43,396 nt of DNA from Candidatus Enterousia avistercoris (GCA_017694255.1 JADINC010000049.1:1-43396); one strand, 5' to 3'; positions 15,178-24,071 are shown, counted from the stretch's first letter. Notes: a model not told the origin generated them from the letters alone. Numbers and translations: made by a program.

Positions 15178-16233
15178 CTATTTTTTTGATGCGGCGTTTG
15201 TAAAGAATCCAGGAATAGAAAAATCATCATCATTGGCGGCGATTCCGGCCCATCCGAACAAATCGCCCATTATTCCGTTGTCATCGCGTTTGGCTTTTTT
15301 AAACGGCAGAATGTTTTTTAATTTTCCAATTTTACTGTGCGATTCTGGCTTTGGCGTGGCGGGAATTTTATCTTGATTTTCTGCGAATTCAGTCGCCAAT
15401 TGTTCCAGTGTTGCATCTGTATCATCTGGGGCAGGGACAGAATCAGCATCAAATTCTGGTTCTGTTTGTGAATGCACGTCTTCGACAATATCTTCGCGCA
15501 GTGGCGCCATGCTTTCCAGTAATTGTTCCAGTGTCTTTTCCACTGGTGCGTCTGGTGCGTCATCATTTATCATATCTGCGATTGTAGTGTGCGTTTCGAT
15601 TTCATCGCCATTATCGTTTTCAGTGGTTAATTCTGCGCTGATATCAATATCTGCAATTATTGGGGCGGCATCATCATCCGCATTGGAAATATCACCAGTT
15701 ATTGTCGCATTATCATCAGCAATTGGTTGGTTTTGCGCATTTTCTGAATCCATTGCATCTGAATCCTGGTTCGCCGCCAGAATTGATAATATAGGAATTA
15801 TTTTTTCTGTTTTTTCATCATTCCCATCCGCCATTTCTGGTTTGTTATCTTTGGCAATTTGTTCGGCGTTATCTGTTGCAACCGCGCCCACCGATTTACG
15901 ACGACCGCGTGGTTTTTTTACAGGTTTTGTTTCTTCGGGAACCGCCGTAATTACAGTTGTATCAACAGTTTCATTAATTTCATTTTCTGGTTCTGGGGAC
16001 GTATCTATTGAATTTGTGGCTGTATCTGGGGTATTTGTAATTTGAATGGCTGTATCATCTTGTTCGGTCAGATTTTCTGTATGTTTCAATGCGTTATCAC
16101 TGTCCACCGGCACCCCGAACAGCACCGTGTCCCGCCCCAGGTTTAATGTTGCGCGAACCTCTTCAAAAGCGGCGCGAATATCGGCCATTTCAAACGTTTC
16201 ATTACCCGAAATATAAATGATTTTTGTTTTCAT
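15178..16233 (-). CDS. Acidic, largely disordered protein
   Basis: A 351-residue protein. The first 45 residues are ordered (MKTKIIYISGNETFEMADIR, then AAFEEVRATLNLGRDTVLFG). The middle 250 residues are rich in Asp, Glu, Thr and Asn, with one basic patch VKKPRGRRKS near residue 112. The C-terminus again has conserved-looking stretches: KIGKLKNILPFKKAKR and DLFGWAGIA. The disordered acidic linker between two short modules suggests a tether or scaffold. I chose the ATG at 16233 because GGGGGA lies upstream; the frame stays open to 16290 without support. It is the first gene of the three-gene operon that includes the fused muramidase protein. No family was recognised. Confidence 0.65.
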   Translation of the reverse strand: MKTKIIYISGNETFEMADIRAAFEEVRATLNLGRDTVLFGVPVDSDNALKHTENLTEQDDTAIQITNTPDTATNSIDTSPEPENEINETVDTTVITAVPEETKPVKKPRGRRKSVGAVATDNAEQIAKDNKPEMADGNDEKTEKIIPILSILAANQDSDAMDSENAQNQPIADDNATITGDISNADDDAAPIIADIDISAELTTENDNGDEIETHTTIADMINDDAPDAPVEKTLEQLLESMAPLREDIVEDVHSQTEPEFDADSVPAPDDTDATLEQLATEFAENQDKIPATPKPESHSKIGKLKNILPFKKAKRDDNGIMGDLFGWAGIAANDDDFSIPGFFTNAASKK

Positions 16234-16280
16234 AGAATACTTTCCCCCACTAGATAGGGCTATTATATCATATTTTAGTG

Positions 16281-16309
16281 TTGAACGCATGTAAAAAATA
16301 TCTTAAACT
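16281..16309 (+). promoter_or_regulatory. Promoter of the coiled-coil/zapA operon, probably leaderless
   Basis: TTGAAC at 16281-16286, 17 bp, TAAACT at 16304-16309. The ATG follows after seven bases, so the transcript would begin at or next to the start codon. No ribosome site is present. Confidence 0.5.
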
Positions 16310-16316
16310 GTAAAAT

Positions 16317-16526
16317 ATGTCGGATATAAAGCAGCAAATATTTCAAGAATTATCTGCACTGGAAGATGCCACCGCGCGTCTGCGTTCAACCGCGGTTAAT
16401 GCCGGGCGTCAAACGGATCTAGAGGTTGCAATCCTGACCGAACAGGTTAAAAGTCTGCGGGAAAAAAATGCCCGTGCGACCGAAATGATAAATAAATCCA
16501 TAGATATAATAAAGAATTTGAAATGA
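16317..16526 (+). CDS. Small coiled-coil protein, ZapA partner
   Basis: A 69-residue protein, nearly all helix with heptad spacing (LSALEDATARLRSTAVN; VAILTEQVKSLREKNA), so it should form a coiled coil. It resembles the DUF4164-type proteins found in front of zapA in alphaproteobacteria. Its stop overlaps the zapA start in an ATGA, which couples translation. This predicts a partner role in Z-ring assembly, analogous to ZapB, although homology to ZapB is not shown. The start codon sits seven bases after a -10 box and lacks a ribosome site. Confidence 0.72.
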   Translation: MSDIKQQIFQELSALEDATARLRSTAVNAGRQTDLEVAILTEQVKSLREKNARATEMINKSIDIIKNLK

Positions 16527-16801
16527 GTGTTGTGTCCATACCAATTGTTAATAAAAACTATCCCATGGGGTGCGAAGATGGCCAGGAATCGCGCCTGATA
16601 GAATTGGGCAAAATGGTTGATGCACGCGCCCGCGAAATTTTGGACAAGATTGGCCCATTACCAGAATCTGCATTATTGGCAACATTGTGTATTGTTTTGG
16701 CAGATGAACTGCGTAATCGTCCGGCGCCATCTGTATCTGATGCAGATTTGCGGGAAATATTGGCACGAATTCGGGAAATAAAAAACAAAATCGGGCAATG
16801 A
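16523..16801 (+). CDS. zapA: Cell division protein ZapA
   Basis: A 92-residue protein with the ZapA pattern: NKNYPMGCEDGQESRLIELG (N-terminal beta-hairpin and helix with the GQE.RL core), then KMVDARAREI and LLATLCIVLADEL, followed by a C-terminal coiled coil. ZapA tetramers cross-link FtsZ filaments at midcell. It is translated from an ATGA overlap with the coiled-coil gene and closed by a terminator directly after the stop. Confidence 0.88.
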   Translation: MSVVSIPIVNKNYPMGCEDGQESRLIELGKMVDARAREILDKIGPLPESALLATLCIVLADELRNRPAPSVSDADLREILARIREIKNKIGQ

Positions 16802-16827
16802 AAAAACGCGCATTTGCGCGTTTTTAT
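16800..16827. terminator. Bidirectional intrinsic terminator after zapA
   Basis: CGCGC / GCGCG stem with loop ATTT, flanked by A-run and T-run; it serves zapA and the convergent gene. Confidence 0.82.
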
Positions 16828-17570
16828 TATCGTGTATATTGATTTGCGGTCATGATTTTTGCCTGGACTGCTGAAAACTGGTTATATGTTTTCACAGAAT
16901 CTGTCGCATCAGTTTTAATGTTTGTTTCGTGTCCCGGGCGCCATCCTTCGACAATACAAATTATTTTAACGACGCGCATAATTTGTTCATCGTTTAATGC
17001 GGATATTTTTGTATCTATGGGCAGTTCCGTAGATTTGCGAACATGATTTTTATACTCCTGGGTATCGTTTTCATGTGGCGGTGCATATTTAAATATAGCC
17101 TGGGCGATTGTTAAATTGCTGTATCCGTCCGAACGCAACAGTGCGGCAATTGCACGTCGTCCTGTTTCTTCGTCTGGAAAAACAGCGAATCCACCTGCGC
17201 GTCCAATTGCACCATGTGCAACCGCAAATTCAGAATATCGCAAACACCCAGGATTATTATTGCGCCATGCCCGTGTTCCACCACTGCGTTTAAATTGATT
17301 ACCATTCGCCCGTGTATATACAACATCATAGCGTTGTGCCGTGGCCTCTATGGGCGTTTCCATTAATGTCGCGTTATCTGTATACGTATAGTCTGCATTT
17401 GAATTTGCTGCGGAATTTATGCTGTTTTCGGGCGCATGAACGGCTGTTTTTACACAGGCCGATTTTTTATCATTTGGTTCTGAATTACCGTTTGCCCCGA
17501 TTAAATGTCCCGCGCTAAATACCATTGCGGCCCCCGTCAAAAAGTACGGAATTGTGTACTTGAAACTCAT
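16827..17570 (-). CDS. Secreted or membrane-anchored P5-like muramidase-domain protein
   Basis: A 247-residue protein with an N-terminal hydrophobic segment (about residues 6-26, TIPYFLTGAAMVFSAGHLIG) that anchors or exports it. After a Ser/Asn-rich linker, residues about 85-215 repeat the domain of the protein at 14100-15158: GGTRAWRNNNPGCLRYSEF, GGFAVFPDEETGRRAIAALL and YAPPHENDTQEY. The two copies are clearly paralogous, including the entry strand with V-Y-T before the domain (DVVYTRANG and DVIYTGSDG). In phages this domain is called structural protein P5 and is thought to act on peptidoglycan. AAGGAGG is a perfect ribosome site. The long leader upstream is structured. Confidence 0.72.
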   Translation of the reverse strand: MSFKYTIPYFLTGAAMVFSAGHLIGANGNSEPNDKKSACVKTAVHAPENSINSAANSNADYTYTDNATLMETPIEATAQRYDVVYTRANGNQFKRSGGTRAWRNNNPGCLRYSEFAVAHGAIGRAGGFAVFPDEETGRRAIAALLRSDGYSNLTIAQAIFKYAPPHENDTQEYKNHVRKSTELPIDTKISALNDEQIMRVVKIICIVEGWRPGHETNIKTDATDSVKTYNQFSAVQAKIMTANQYTR

Positions 17571-17869
17571 TTTTTATTTCCTCCTTTGCAATCAAACAGA
17601 CACGACCGGAATCATCCGGACAGTCAATTGTTTTCAATGTTCTTTTTTGATTGGTTCGTCGCAATAAAGCAATTTACGACGTACATTCAGACATAACGGC
17701 GAACCATTACGCCCCGACTTACCATTATTTCGGCAGCCCGCCCCATAACAGGGAACCAAAGTTTGTATATACATATATATAAAAAATTAAAAATTTCAAG
17801 TGAAAAATGCAAAAATATTAATTTTTTTAATGATTTTTTTATTTGTGTTTATGAAATGTATTTTTTCAG
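17571..17869. other. Structured leader/spacer between the P5-like gene and parC
   Basis: This spacer holds no gene. On the minus strand it has a CCGGA-TGAT-TCCGG hairpin (about 17608-17621), a CGTCG/CGACG hairpin (about 17655-17682) and a GC-rich patch at about 17690-17755. In the patch a CATAACnGnGAACCA motif occurs twice, about 50 bases apart. It then becomes very AT-rich (17761-17869). I recognise no known riboswitch or RNA family. Confidence 0.4.
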
Positions 17870-17898
17870 TTGTTATTTTTTTTCAAATGTTCTAAATT
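17870..17898 (+). promoter_or_regulatory. Promoter of parC, nearly leaderless
   Basis: TTGTTA at 17870-17875, 17 bp, TAAATT at 17893-17898. The ATG at 17909 follows ten bases later and has no ribosome site. Confidence 0.4.
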
Positions 17899-17908
17899 TT
17901 CCGTTGTC

Positions 17909-20140
17909 ATGAGCAAGGAAATTATCGAAAAAATTGATTCACAGCAACTGTCGGATGCGCTGTCCGAACGGTATCTGTCATACGCGGTCAGCACCATTGT
18001 ATCCCGCGCATTGCCAGATGTTCGCGACGGGCTAAAACCTGTGCATCGTCGTATTTTATATTCTATGTTGCGCCAGAAATTGTCGCCCAATGCGGCATTT
18101 CGAAAATGTGCGACTGTTGTTGGCGATGTGTTGGGGCATTATCATCCGCATGGGGATTCTTCGGTTTATGACGCGATGGTCCGTCTGGCCCAGGATTTTT
18201 CCGTTCGATATCCATTAATCGATGGCCAGGGTAATTTTGGAAACATCGATGGCGACCCCCAGGCGGCATATCGATACACAGAATCCAAGATGACTGATGC
18301 CGCCATGCTGATTATGGATGGTATCGACGAAGACAGTGTCGATATGATGCCGAACTTTGACGGCACAACGGTTGAACCGACGGTTATGCCGGGGGCATTT
18401 CCGAATTTGCTGGCCAATGGCGGCATGGGTATTGCGGTCGGTATGGCGACAAATATCCCAACCCACAATGTGGCCGAAGTTTGTGATGCACTGGCCCTGG
18501 TGGTGGATAATCCAGATGCAACCACTGCCCAGATTATGAAAAAAATGGTTGGACCAGATTTCCCAACTGGTGGCGTTCTGATTGATTCTTTTGACACGAT
18601 TGTAAAGAATTATGAAACTGGCCGTGGTGCGTTCAGAATTCGCGCAAAATGGGAAGTTGAAAAACTGGACCGCGGGGCCGAACAGGTTGTTATCACCGAA
18701 ATTCCATATGGGATTATAAAATCTAAACTGGTGGAACAAATTGCAAATTTAATAGATGCGAAAAAACTGCCATTGGTGGATGATATATCTGATGAATCAA
18801 CGACTGATGTTCGCATTGTTATCACCCCAAAAAGTCGCAATGTCCCGGCGGACAAAATGATGGCGCATTTGTTTGCGATGACGGATTTGGAATATAAATT
18901 CAATATGAATTTTAACGTCATTGATTCGCGTGGTGTACCGCGTGTTATGGGCATTGGCGATGTATTGCGTGAATTTATTGCGCACCAGAAAAATGTGTTG
19001 GTGCGTCGTACGAATTGGCGCCTGGGCAATATTGCGCGTCGTTTGGAAATTTTGGGCGGTCTGTTAATTGTGTATTTGAATTTGGACCGTGTTATTGAAA
19101 TTATCCGAAACGAAGATGACCCGAAATCTGTACTGGTCGCAGAATTTAATTTGACCGATGTCCAGGTAGAGGCAATTTTAAACACCCGCCTGCGTTCGTT
19201 GCGCAAACTGGAAGAAATGGAAATCCGTCGTGAAGATGCGGCATTACTGGCAGAACAGCAAGAATTAAATGAATTATTAGCCAGCCCCGTTCGCCAAAAC
19301 GAACAATTAAAGGCATGGTTTGCCGATATTAAAAAGCGTTATGATAAAAAGACCACATTGGGGCGTCGTCGTACCCAATGGGCGCCACAAACAACGGAAA
19401 TCGTTGTGAATACGGACGAATTTATCGAAAAAGAACCATTAACGATTATATTGTCAACAATGGGATGGATTCGCGCGGCCAAAGGAACGCTGGATTTAAA
19501 CAATCTGGATTTAAAATTCAAAGAAGGGGACGGTCTGCAATTCGCGTTCCACGCCATGTCGACTGATAAAATCAATCTGTTTGCCAGTGGCGGGAAAATG
19601 TTCACCGTTGCCGCCAATGATTTGCCGTCGGCACGTGGTTTTGGTGAATCAGTGCGCATGATGGTTGATATTGGTGCGGATGAAAATATAGTATCGGCAT
19701 TTGTGTTGGATACATCTGCAAAATATTTATTGGTGGGCCGCCATGGTACGGGCTTTATCGTGCTGGGTGAAAATTGCCTGGCCCAGACGCGTACTGGGAA
19801 ACAGGTCATGAATACAGACGCACGTAATCCGGCGATAATGTGCGTGCTGGTCACGGGCGATACGATTGCGATGTCGGGTTCGAATGATAAACTGCTGATA
19901 TTCCCGACGTCTGAAATCCCAGAAATGACCCGGGGCAAGGGCGTAATACTGCAAAAATACAATGCGGAACGCACGTATGTTTTGGACGTTATGTTCTTTA
20001 ACGCATCGGATGGCTTTGGTTGGACCACGGGGCGGGGCACAACAAAGCTGGACGATTGGACCCCATGGATGGGCCGGCGCGCGTCCCAGGGACGTACCGT
20101 CCCGGTCGGATTCCCGCGCAGTGGTAAATTTGGAAAATAA
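17909..20140 (+). CDS. parC: DNA topoisomerase IV subunit A
   Basis: A 743-residue type II topoisomerase subunit that separates linked daughter chromosomes. The active-site Tyr is in AAYRYTESKM. The quinolone-contact region reads GHYHPHGDSSVYDAMVRLAQ, with the usual Ser and Asp kept, so it looks like the sensitive type. The breakage domain is followed by the coiled coil (RLRSLRKLEEMEIRREDA) and a reduced C-terminal beta-pinwheel (from about residue 500). There is no GyrA-box (QRRGGKG), and the length is short, which favours ParC over GyrA. I chose the ATG at 17909; an upstream start adds a non-conserved hydrophobic tail. Confidence 0.88.
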   Translation: MSKEIIEKIDSQQLSDALSERYLSYAVSTIVSRALPDVRDGLKPVHRRILYSMLRQKLSPNAAFRKCATVVGDVLGHYHPHGDSSVYDAMVRLAQDFSVRYPLIDGQGNFGNIDGDPQAAYRYTESKMTDAAMLIMDGIDEDSVDMMPNFDGTTVEPTVMPGAFPNLLANGGMGIAVGMATNIPTHNVAEVCDALALVVDNPDATTAQIMKKMVGPDFPTGGVLIDSFDTIVKNYETGRGAFRIRAKWEVEKLDRGAEQVVITEIPYGIIKSKLVEQIANLIDAKKLPLVDDISDESTTDVRIVITPKSRNVPADKMMAHLFAMTDLEYKFNMNFNVIDSRGVPRVMGIGDVLREFIAHQKNVLVRRTNWRLGNIARRLEILGGLLIVYLNLDRVIEIIRNEDDPKSVLVAEFNLTDVQVEAILNTRLRSLRKLEEMEIRREDAALLAEQQELNELLASPVRQNEQLKAWFADIKKRYDKKTTLGRRRTQWAPQTTEIVVNTDEFIEKEPLTIILSTMGWIRAAKGTLDLNNLDLKFKEGDGLQFAFHAMSTDKINLFASGGKMFTVAANDLPSARGFGESVRMMVDIGADENIVSAFVLDTSAKYLLVGRHGTGFIVLGENCLAQTRTGKQVMNTDARNPAIMCVLVTGDTIAMSGSNDKLLIFPTSEIPEMTRGKGVILQKYNAERTYVLDVMFFNASDGFGWTTGRGTTKLDDWTPWMGRRASQGRTVPVGFPRSGKFGK

Positions 20141-20163
20141 AAATCCCCGTTTGGGGATTTTTT
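20141..20163. terminator. Bidirectional intrinsic terminator after parC
   Basis: AAATCCCC / GGGGATTT stem with loop GTTT and T-tail, between parC and the convergent slam gene. Confidence 0.85.
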
Positions 20164-21532
20164 AAAATCGCTGTTGCAGGGTAAATTCAATTGCCCATTT
20201 GTCGTATTCGCGTTGCCACATGTTTGAATCGCGCCGGGTATAGCTGAATATCAATGTGGGTGCAAATCCCATAATACTCAATTTATTATTTGATACCGAC
20301 AGTGAATATCGCTGGGTAAAGTCGCGTTCAACGATTTGCGTGAAATTACCGTCTTGGACCGACCACTGTTCCGCGTCATAGTTTTGCCAATAAAACATAG
20401 GCTGGACAAATATTCCAAATCCATACGGCAATTCGGCGCCAACGCCAACACTGACATTCGGTTGCCAGTATGAATATGTGTCCGACCGCGCGTCTTCGCG
20501 CGTTATTCCGCCACGCAGAATGGTGTATATATTTGGCGTAATGGAATAAAACAAACTGGCCCCCATGGAATAAGTATTTCCATCCAGATATTTACCATAA
20601 TTATCATACTTGTTATTGGTATATTGCAGACTTATCCCGCCCATCAGTTTGCGTGTAAAGTCATAATTTGCGTTTAATCGTGTCCCCACGGACCAGTTAT
20701 AACCGTCCCACCCGTACCAGCGTCGTGCCCCAGTTGCCGCCAACCACACATCCCCGCGCGACCAGATAAATCGTGGCCCGGTGCTGGTGTACAAGAACAC
20801 ATCGTCATAAGTCTGCAGGTTATAGATATTAGAATACACCCCGGCATCAGATTTCCACCGCCACTGGTCAGACAGTTTAAATTCATAATCGCCCCCCAGT
20901 GAAAAATTAAAACCAACGGCAGATTCTGGTTCGATTAAATTGCGACACATGGGCCCGAATATTGTCATAACACATTCTTCGCCCCCGGTCGCGTTATTAA
21001 CATTATTGTCGGGCGCAGCGCCAAAGTTAAAATAGACGTTCCAGTTTTTATTTTGGCGAATCACATATCGGTAATAGTTCATCATCTGGCGCACATTATC
21101 GGTCAAATCATCCCCCGCCATGGCCAGCCGTAATTGATAATCAGCACGATACCATTGTTCTGTCTTCATATAGCATATGGCCAGTTCGAAGCGCACCCGG
21201 GCCAGATCTGGGTGCGCATCCAGTATTGTGCGATATATTTCGATTGCCTCATTAAAGTTGCCACGAAAACCGGCAATTCGCCCCAGCAAAAACCACCGTT
21301 CTATTTCCAGCGGTCCCGCCATTTTCGGAATCGCGGTCAATATTTCTTCGGCCGTGTCCAGGTTGCCATTGTCAACCATTGCGCCCGCCATTTTAACCGC
21401 GTCCATAACAGACATAGTTATTTCAGTTGTTCCATCTGGATTTTTTTTTATTGTATCCCCAGACAAATTTTCTGCCCGCACAGCGCCGGGCAGAATGAAT
21501 AATACCGCAAAAATTACAGCAAACTTTTTCAA
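20162..21532 (-). CDS. Slam-type surface lipoprotein assembly modulator
   Basis: A 456-residue outer-membrane protein of the Slam (DUF560) type. A signal peptide (FAVIFAVLFILPGAVRA) is followed by a TPR-like helical domain (about residues 45-150; WFLLGRIAGFRGNFNEAIEI and DLARVRFELAICYMKT). A C-terminal beta-barrel of about 14 strands begins near NVYFNFGAAPDNNVNNAT and ends in QQRF with the terminal Phe. Slam proteins move lipoproteins such as TbpB across the outer membrane to the cell surface. Two TbpB-like lipoproteins are encoded directly next to it, the closest possible genomic support. The start is a TTG whose last bases overlap the stop of the upstream lipoprotein gene (TTGA), giving coupled translation. 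Confidence 0.85.
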   Translation of the reverse strand: MKKFAVIFAVLFILPGAVRAENLSGDTIKKNPDGTTEITMSVMDAVKMAGAMVDNGNLDTAEEILTAIPKMAGPLEIERWFLLGRIAGFRGNFNEAIEIYRTILDAHPDLARVRFELAICYMKTEQWYRADYQLRLAMAGDDLTDNVRQMMNYYRYVIRQNKNWNVYFNFGAAPDNNVNNATGGEECVMTIFGPMCRNLIEPESAVGFNFSLGGDYEFKLSDQWRWKSDAGVYSNIYNLQTYDDVFLYTSTGPRFIWSRGDVWLAATGARRWYGWDGYNWSVGTRLNANYDFTRKLMGGISLQYTNNKYDNYGKYLDGNTYSMGASLFYSITPNIYTILRGGITREDARSDTYSYWQPNVSVGVGAELPYGFGIFVQPMFYWQNYDAEQWSVQDGNFTQIVERDFTQRYSLSVSNNKLSIMGFAPTLIFSYTRRDSNMWQREYDKWAIEFTLQQRF

Positions 21533-22704
21533 TTATTAAGCTTTTTTACACCAAACGATAAATCCAATTTGACCCCGTTTTCAATACCTTCTTCAAAGTG
21601 CGCAATACCGGCGGCCTCTATTGGTGTATTGCCATTACCATAATATCCAACATTCATCGTCCCGGTTCCGTTTGGGACCCCTGCATCGTTTATATTCGAC
21701 AACTTGGGACCTTCGATATCTCTGTCCCCACTTTCAAAAAACGTAAATGTTGCGTTTGTATCATCCGTGGCACTCTGTTGGATGTTTACAGTATACCAGT
21801 TGTTAAACTGGGCGTTTAACCCAGACCGGGCTGTATTTTTATAAAAATGCAGTGTCGCCCCACCGTCCAGATTTACCGTATCTGTGCCGTTTGTTGCCAC
21901 GCCAACCGCGCGTCCCCTAAAACTCATATCAGTTTCGATATTTGCAACGGCGATTTTTTTATCATTATAACCGCCCGCAAATGGTGCGTACCTCGATGGG
22001 GTGATACCATTGTTATATTCAATTTTGTACATACCGAAATCAGCATAGGTCAGTGGTTGATCAGAATTCGGTTTATACGAATCATATGTCAGTGTTGCTA
22101 CATCATTGGTAAACGTGTTTCCTGTGCCACGATCAAATTTCATTGAACTGTCCGCGCCCGTGGATACCGTTATGCCCGTGATTTTCCCAGTGTTTTCATC
22201 CACAGAAAATTTCAGTGTGGCATCTGGGGCGGCAAATTCCACCATGTCCGGGGTCAGCACCTGTAATTGTGATTGTAAATCTTTAATATTTTCATTAAAC
22301 AGACTTTCATTATTGCCCTTCGCGCGCCACCAAGATATACATCCCGATGTGGGGTTATCTTTACATGCGCTGTATAATTCTGGTGATACGATGTACATTG
22401 CCTGGCGCACAATATCTGGATCTGCATCATCGCCCAGATTCCCCAGGTCAAACACCATTTCTGCCACGGCCAAATAGTTATCAGATGTTGTCGCACCCGG
22501 ATATTCCGCCAGACCGGCGGCAACCCGCCCATTAACTGTTTTTTCCGTTATTGTTGTCATTTGCGTTATTGATGAATTAGGATTCGTTTGTGGATTCCCA
22601 CCTGGGCGCAGTCCGTCGGGCCGGCCATATGCACCCGATGGTGTTCCGCCATCTGTACACGCCGCCAGTAATCCCAAGACCGCAAATAATGACAACTTTT
22701 TCAT
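21529..22704 (-). CDS. TbpB-like surface lipoprotein 1
   Basis: A 391-residue lipoprotein. The signal peptide ends in the lipobox LLAAC (Cys near residue 16), followed by a Gly/Pro/Asn-rich anchor peptide. The C-terminal half has the beta-barrel pattern of transferrin-binding-protein-like domains: MSFRGRAVGVATNGTDTVNL, then a strand-rich middle, and GTGTMNVGYYGNGNTPIEAA near the end, comparable to the GGxFYGPxAxExGG strand of TbpB. It closes with LDLSFGVKK. It is thus a likely Slam substrate displayed on the surface; the ligand (metal carrier, host protein or other) is unknown. AAGGAG precedes the ATG at 22704. Its stop overlaps the slam start. Confidence 0.8.
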   Translation of the reverse strand: MKKLSLFAVLGLLAACTDGGTPSGAYGRPDGLRPGGNPQTNPNSSITQMTTITEKTVNGRVAAGLAEYPGATTSDNYLAVAEMVFDLGNLGDDADPDIVRQAMYIVSPELYSACKDNPTSGCISWWRAKGNNESLFNENIKDLQSQLQVLTPDMVEFAAPDATLKFSVDENTGKITGITVSTGADSSMKFDRGTGNTFTNDVATLTYDSYKPNSDQPLTYADFGMYKIEYNNGITPSRYAPFAGGYNDKKIAVANIETDMSFRGRAVGVATNGTDTVNLDGGATLHFYKNTARSGLNAQFNNWYTVNIQQSATDDTNATFTFFESGDRDIEGPKLSNINDAGVPNGTGTMNVGYYGNGNTPIEAAGIAHFEEGIENGVKLDLSFGVKKLNN

Positions 22705-22738
22705 TAAAATCTCCTTTGCCCCAGAATTGTATAACATA

Positions 22739-22767
22739 ATTATATTGGTATTATTAAAAGCATTCAA
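22739..22767 (-). promoter_or_regulatory. Promoter of the lipoprotein 1-slam operon
   Basis: On the complement: TTGAAT (22767-22762), 17 bp, TATAAT (22744-22739). The leader is about 28 bases with an AAGGAG site. Confidence 0.7.
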
Positions 22768-22780
22768 GTGCAAAAACGGC

Positions 22781-22809
22781 TTGAACAAAATTTCACATGT
22801 TTGTAATAT
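22781..22809 (+). promoter_or_regulatory. Promoter of lipoprotein 2
   Basis: TTGAAC at 22781-22786, 17 bp, TAATAT at 22804-22809. It is back-to-back with the promoter of lipoprotein 1; only 13 bp separate the two -35 boxes, so a shared regulator could control both. I see no clear Fur box. Confidence 0.62.
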
Positions 22810-22831
22810 GACAGTACCAGGGGGATTTGCT

Positions 22832-24049
22832 ATGGCACGAGTATTGTTTTCATTATCATTATTGTGTTCGGCTGTATTGTTATCAGGTTGTCTGGAAACA
22901 GGCAGTGGCACGCCACAACATAATCCGTTCAAAGATCGCCCGAACTATGGCGCGGATATAAATATTACAAAGCCATATGCTGATACTGTTGCCAAAGAAA
23001 ACGCCGAAATAACGAATATGTATTCGCGTAATGCTGCTATGATTAATGATTGGGTTAGTTATAAATTATCGGGTTCAAAATTTGATGTAAATGAATCCGA
23101 ATATCCCGGTATAATAAAAATTGCACAATCATTAATAACGGCATCGGCATCAGATATTAATTCTGTTGATAGTGATTTGTTGTCGCCCGCCATGGCATTA
23201 CTGGACAGTTCGATGCGTCGCGCATGTGCGTCTGCTGAAAATATTGGCGACTGTATTGTCAACTGGCGTGAAAATAACGCGATTCAGTTTGCAACATCTG
23301 CAAATACATTAATGAATTATACAACAGAATTAACCGTGGATAACGCAACATTGACCGCCACGAACGGATATCAAATGAAATTTACAATTGACCCTGATAC
23401 GGGCGAGATTGATGGTATGACATTAACTCGTGATTCTGGGGATGTGGATCTGGCAAAGCTGGGGGACAGCAGCACATTTTATGGTTCTGATATTGAAAAC
23501 GGGCGGGTTTTAGAACTGGATTATGTTTCAGATGCAAAACAAATGGGGTTGTCATATTCTGATTTTGGTTTGATTAATATACAATCATCAATGGATAGCG
23601 ACCACCAGGTGGATGCATGGTTAGTGCCATTTGCCGGCGGATATGATGACAAGAAAATCGCTGTTGCGGATATTGATTCTGATATGACATTTAGGGGACG
23701 TGCGGTTGGTACGGCGACCAAGGGGGAAGACAGCATAAATCTGGGCGGGACAGCAACATTAAACTTTAAAACAGGTGACACGCCAACATCTGAATTAGCA
23801 GCGAATTTTGACAATTGGTACAATGTAACAATAACCCAAAACGGGGACGCACCAAATGCAAACTTTGTATTTTCTGGTAATCCAACAGAAACAGATGTTA
23901 TATTAACAAACACAACCGGCACAGGAACAATGAATGTTGGATACTATGGACCGGCTGGTTCCCCGACCGAGGCGACTGGTCTGGTTCATTACCAGGAAAC
24001 AGACGTCGAAAACCCCGTTTCATTGGACATGGCGTTTGGTGTAAAGTAA
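22832..24049 (+). CDS. TbpB-like surface lipoprotein 2
   Basis: A 405-residue lipoprotein, paralogous to the protein at 21529-22704 and transcribed away from it. The lipobox is LLSGC (Cys near residue 20). Both proteins share a helical N-terminal third, then the same barrel signature: FAGGYDDKKIAVADIDSDMT, RGRAVGTATKGEDSINLGG, GTGTMNVGYYGPAGSPTEAT, and the final LDMAFGVK. The two differ strongly in the first 200 residues, as expected if that part binds different ligands. GGGGGA lies seven bases before the ATG at 22832; longer in-frame starts lack a ribosome site and would hide the signal peptide. It is a likely second Slam client. Confidence 0.8.
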   Translation: MARVLFSLSLLCSAVLLSGCLETGSGTPQHNPFKDRPNYGADINITKPYADTVAKENAEITNMYSRNAAMINDWVSYKLSGSKFDVNESEYPGIIKIAQSLITASASDINSVDSDLLSPAMALLDSSMRRACASAENIGDCIVNWRENNAIQFATSANTLMNYTTELTVDNATLTATNGYQMKFTIDPDTGEIDGMTLTRDSGDVDLAKLGDSSTFYGSDIENGRVLELDYVSDAKQMGLSYSDFGLINIQSSMDSDHQVDAWLVPFAGGYDDKKIAVADIDSDMTFRGRAVGTATKGEDSINLGGTATLNFKTGDTPTSELAANFDNWYNVTITQNGDAPNANFVFSGNPTETDVILTNTTGTGTMNVGYYGPAGSPTEATGLVHYQETDVENPVSLDMAFGVK

Positions 24050-24071
24050 CCCCCGCGTTCTTCTCTTCTAT

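Noticed and set aside
17909..20140. DNA gyrase subunit A
   Set aside because: The protein is short and lacks the GyrA-box in the C-terminal domain; ParC fits better.
20700..20916. Plus- and minus-strand open frames inside the slam, parC and nrdD genes
   Set aside because: They are shadows of the real genes without start signals.
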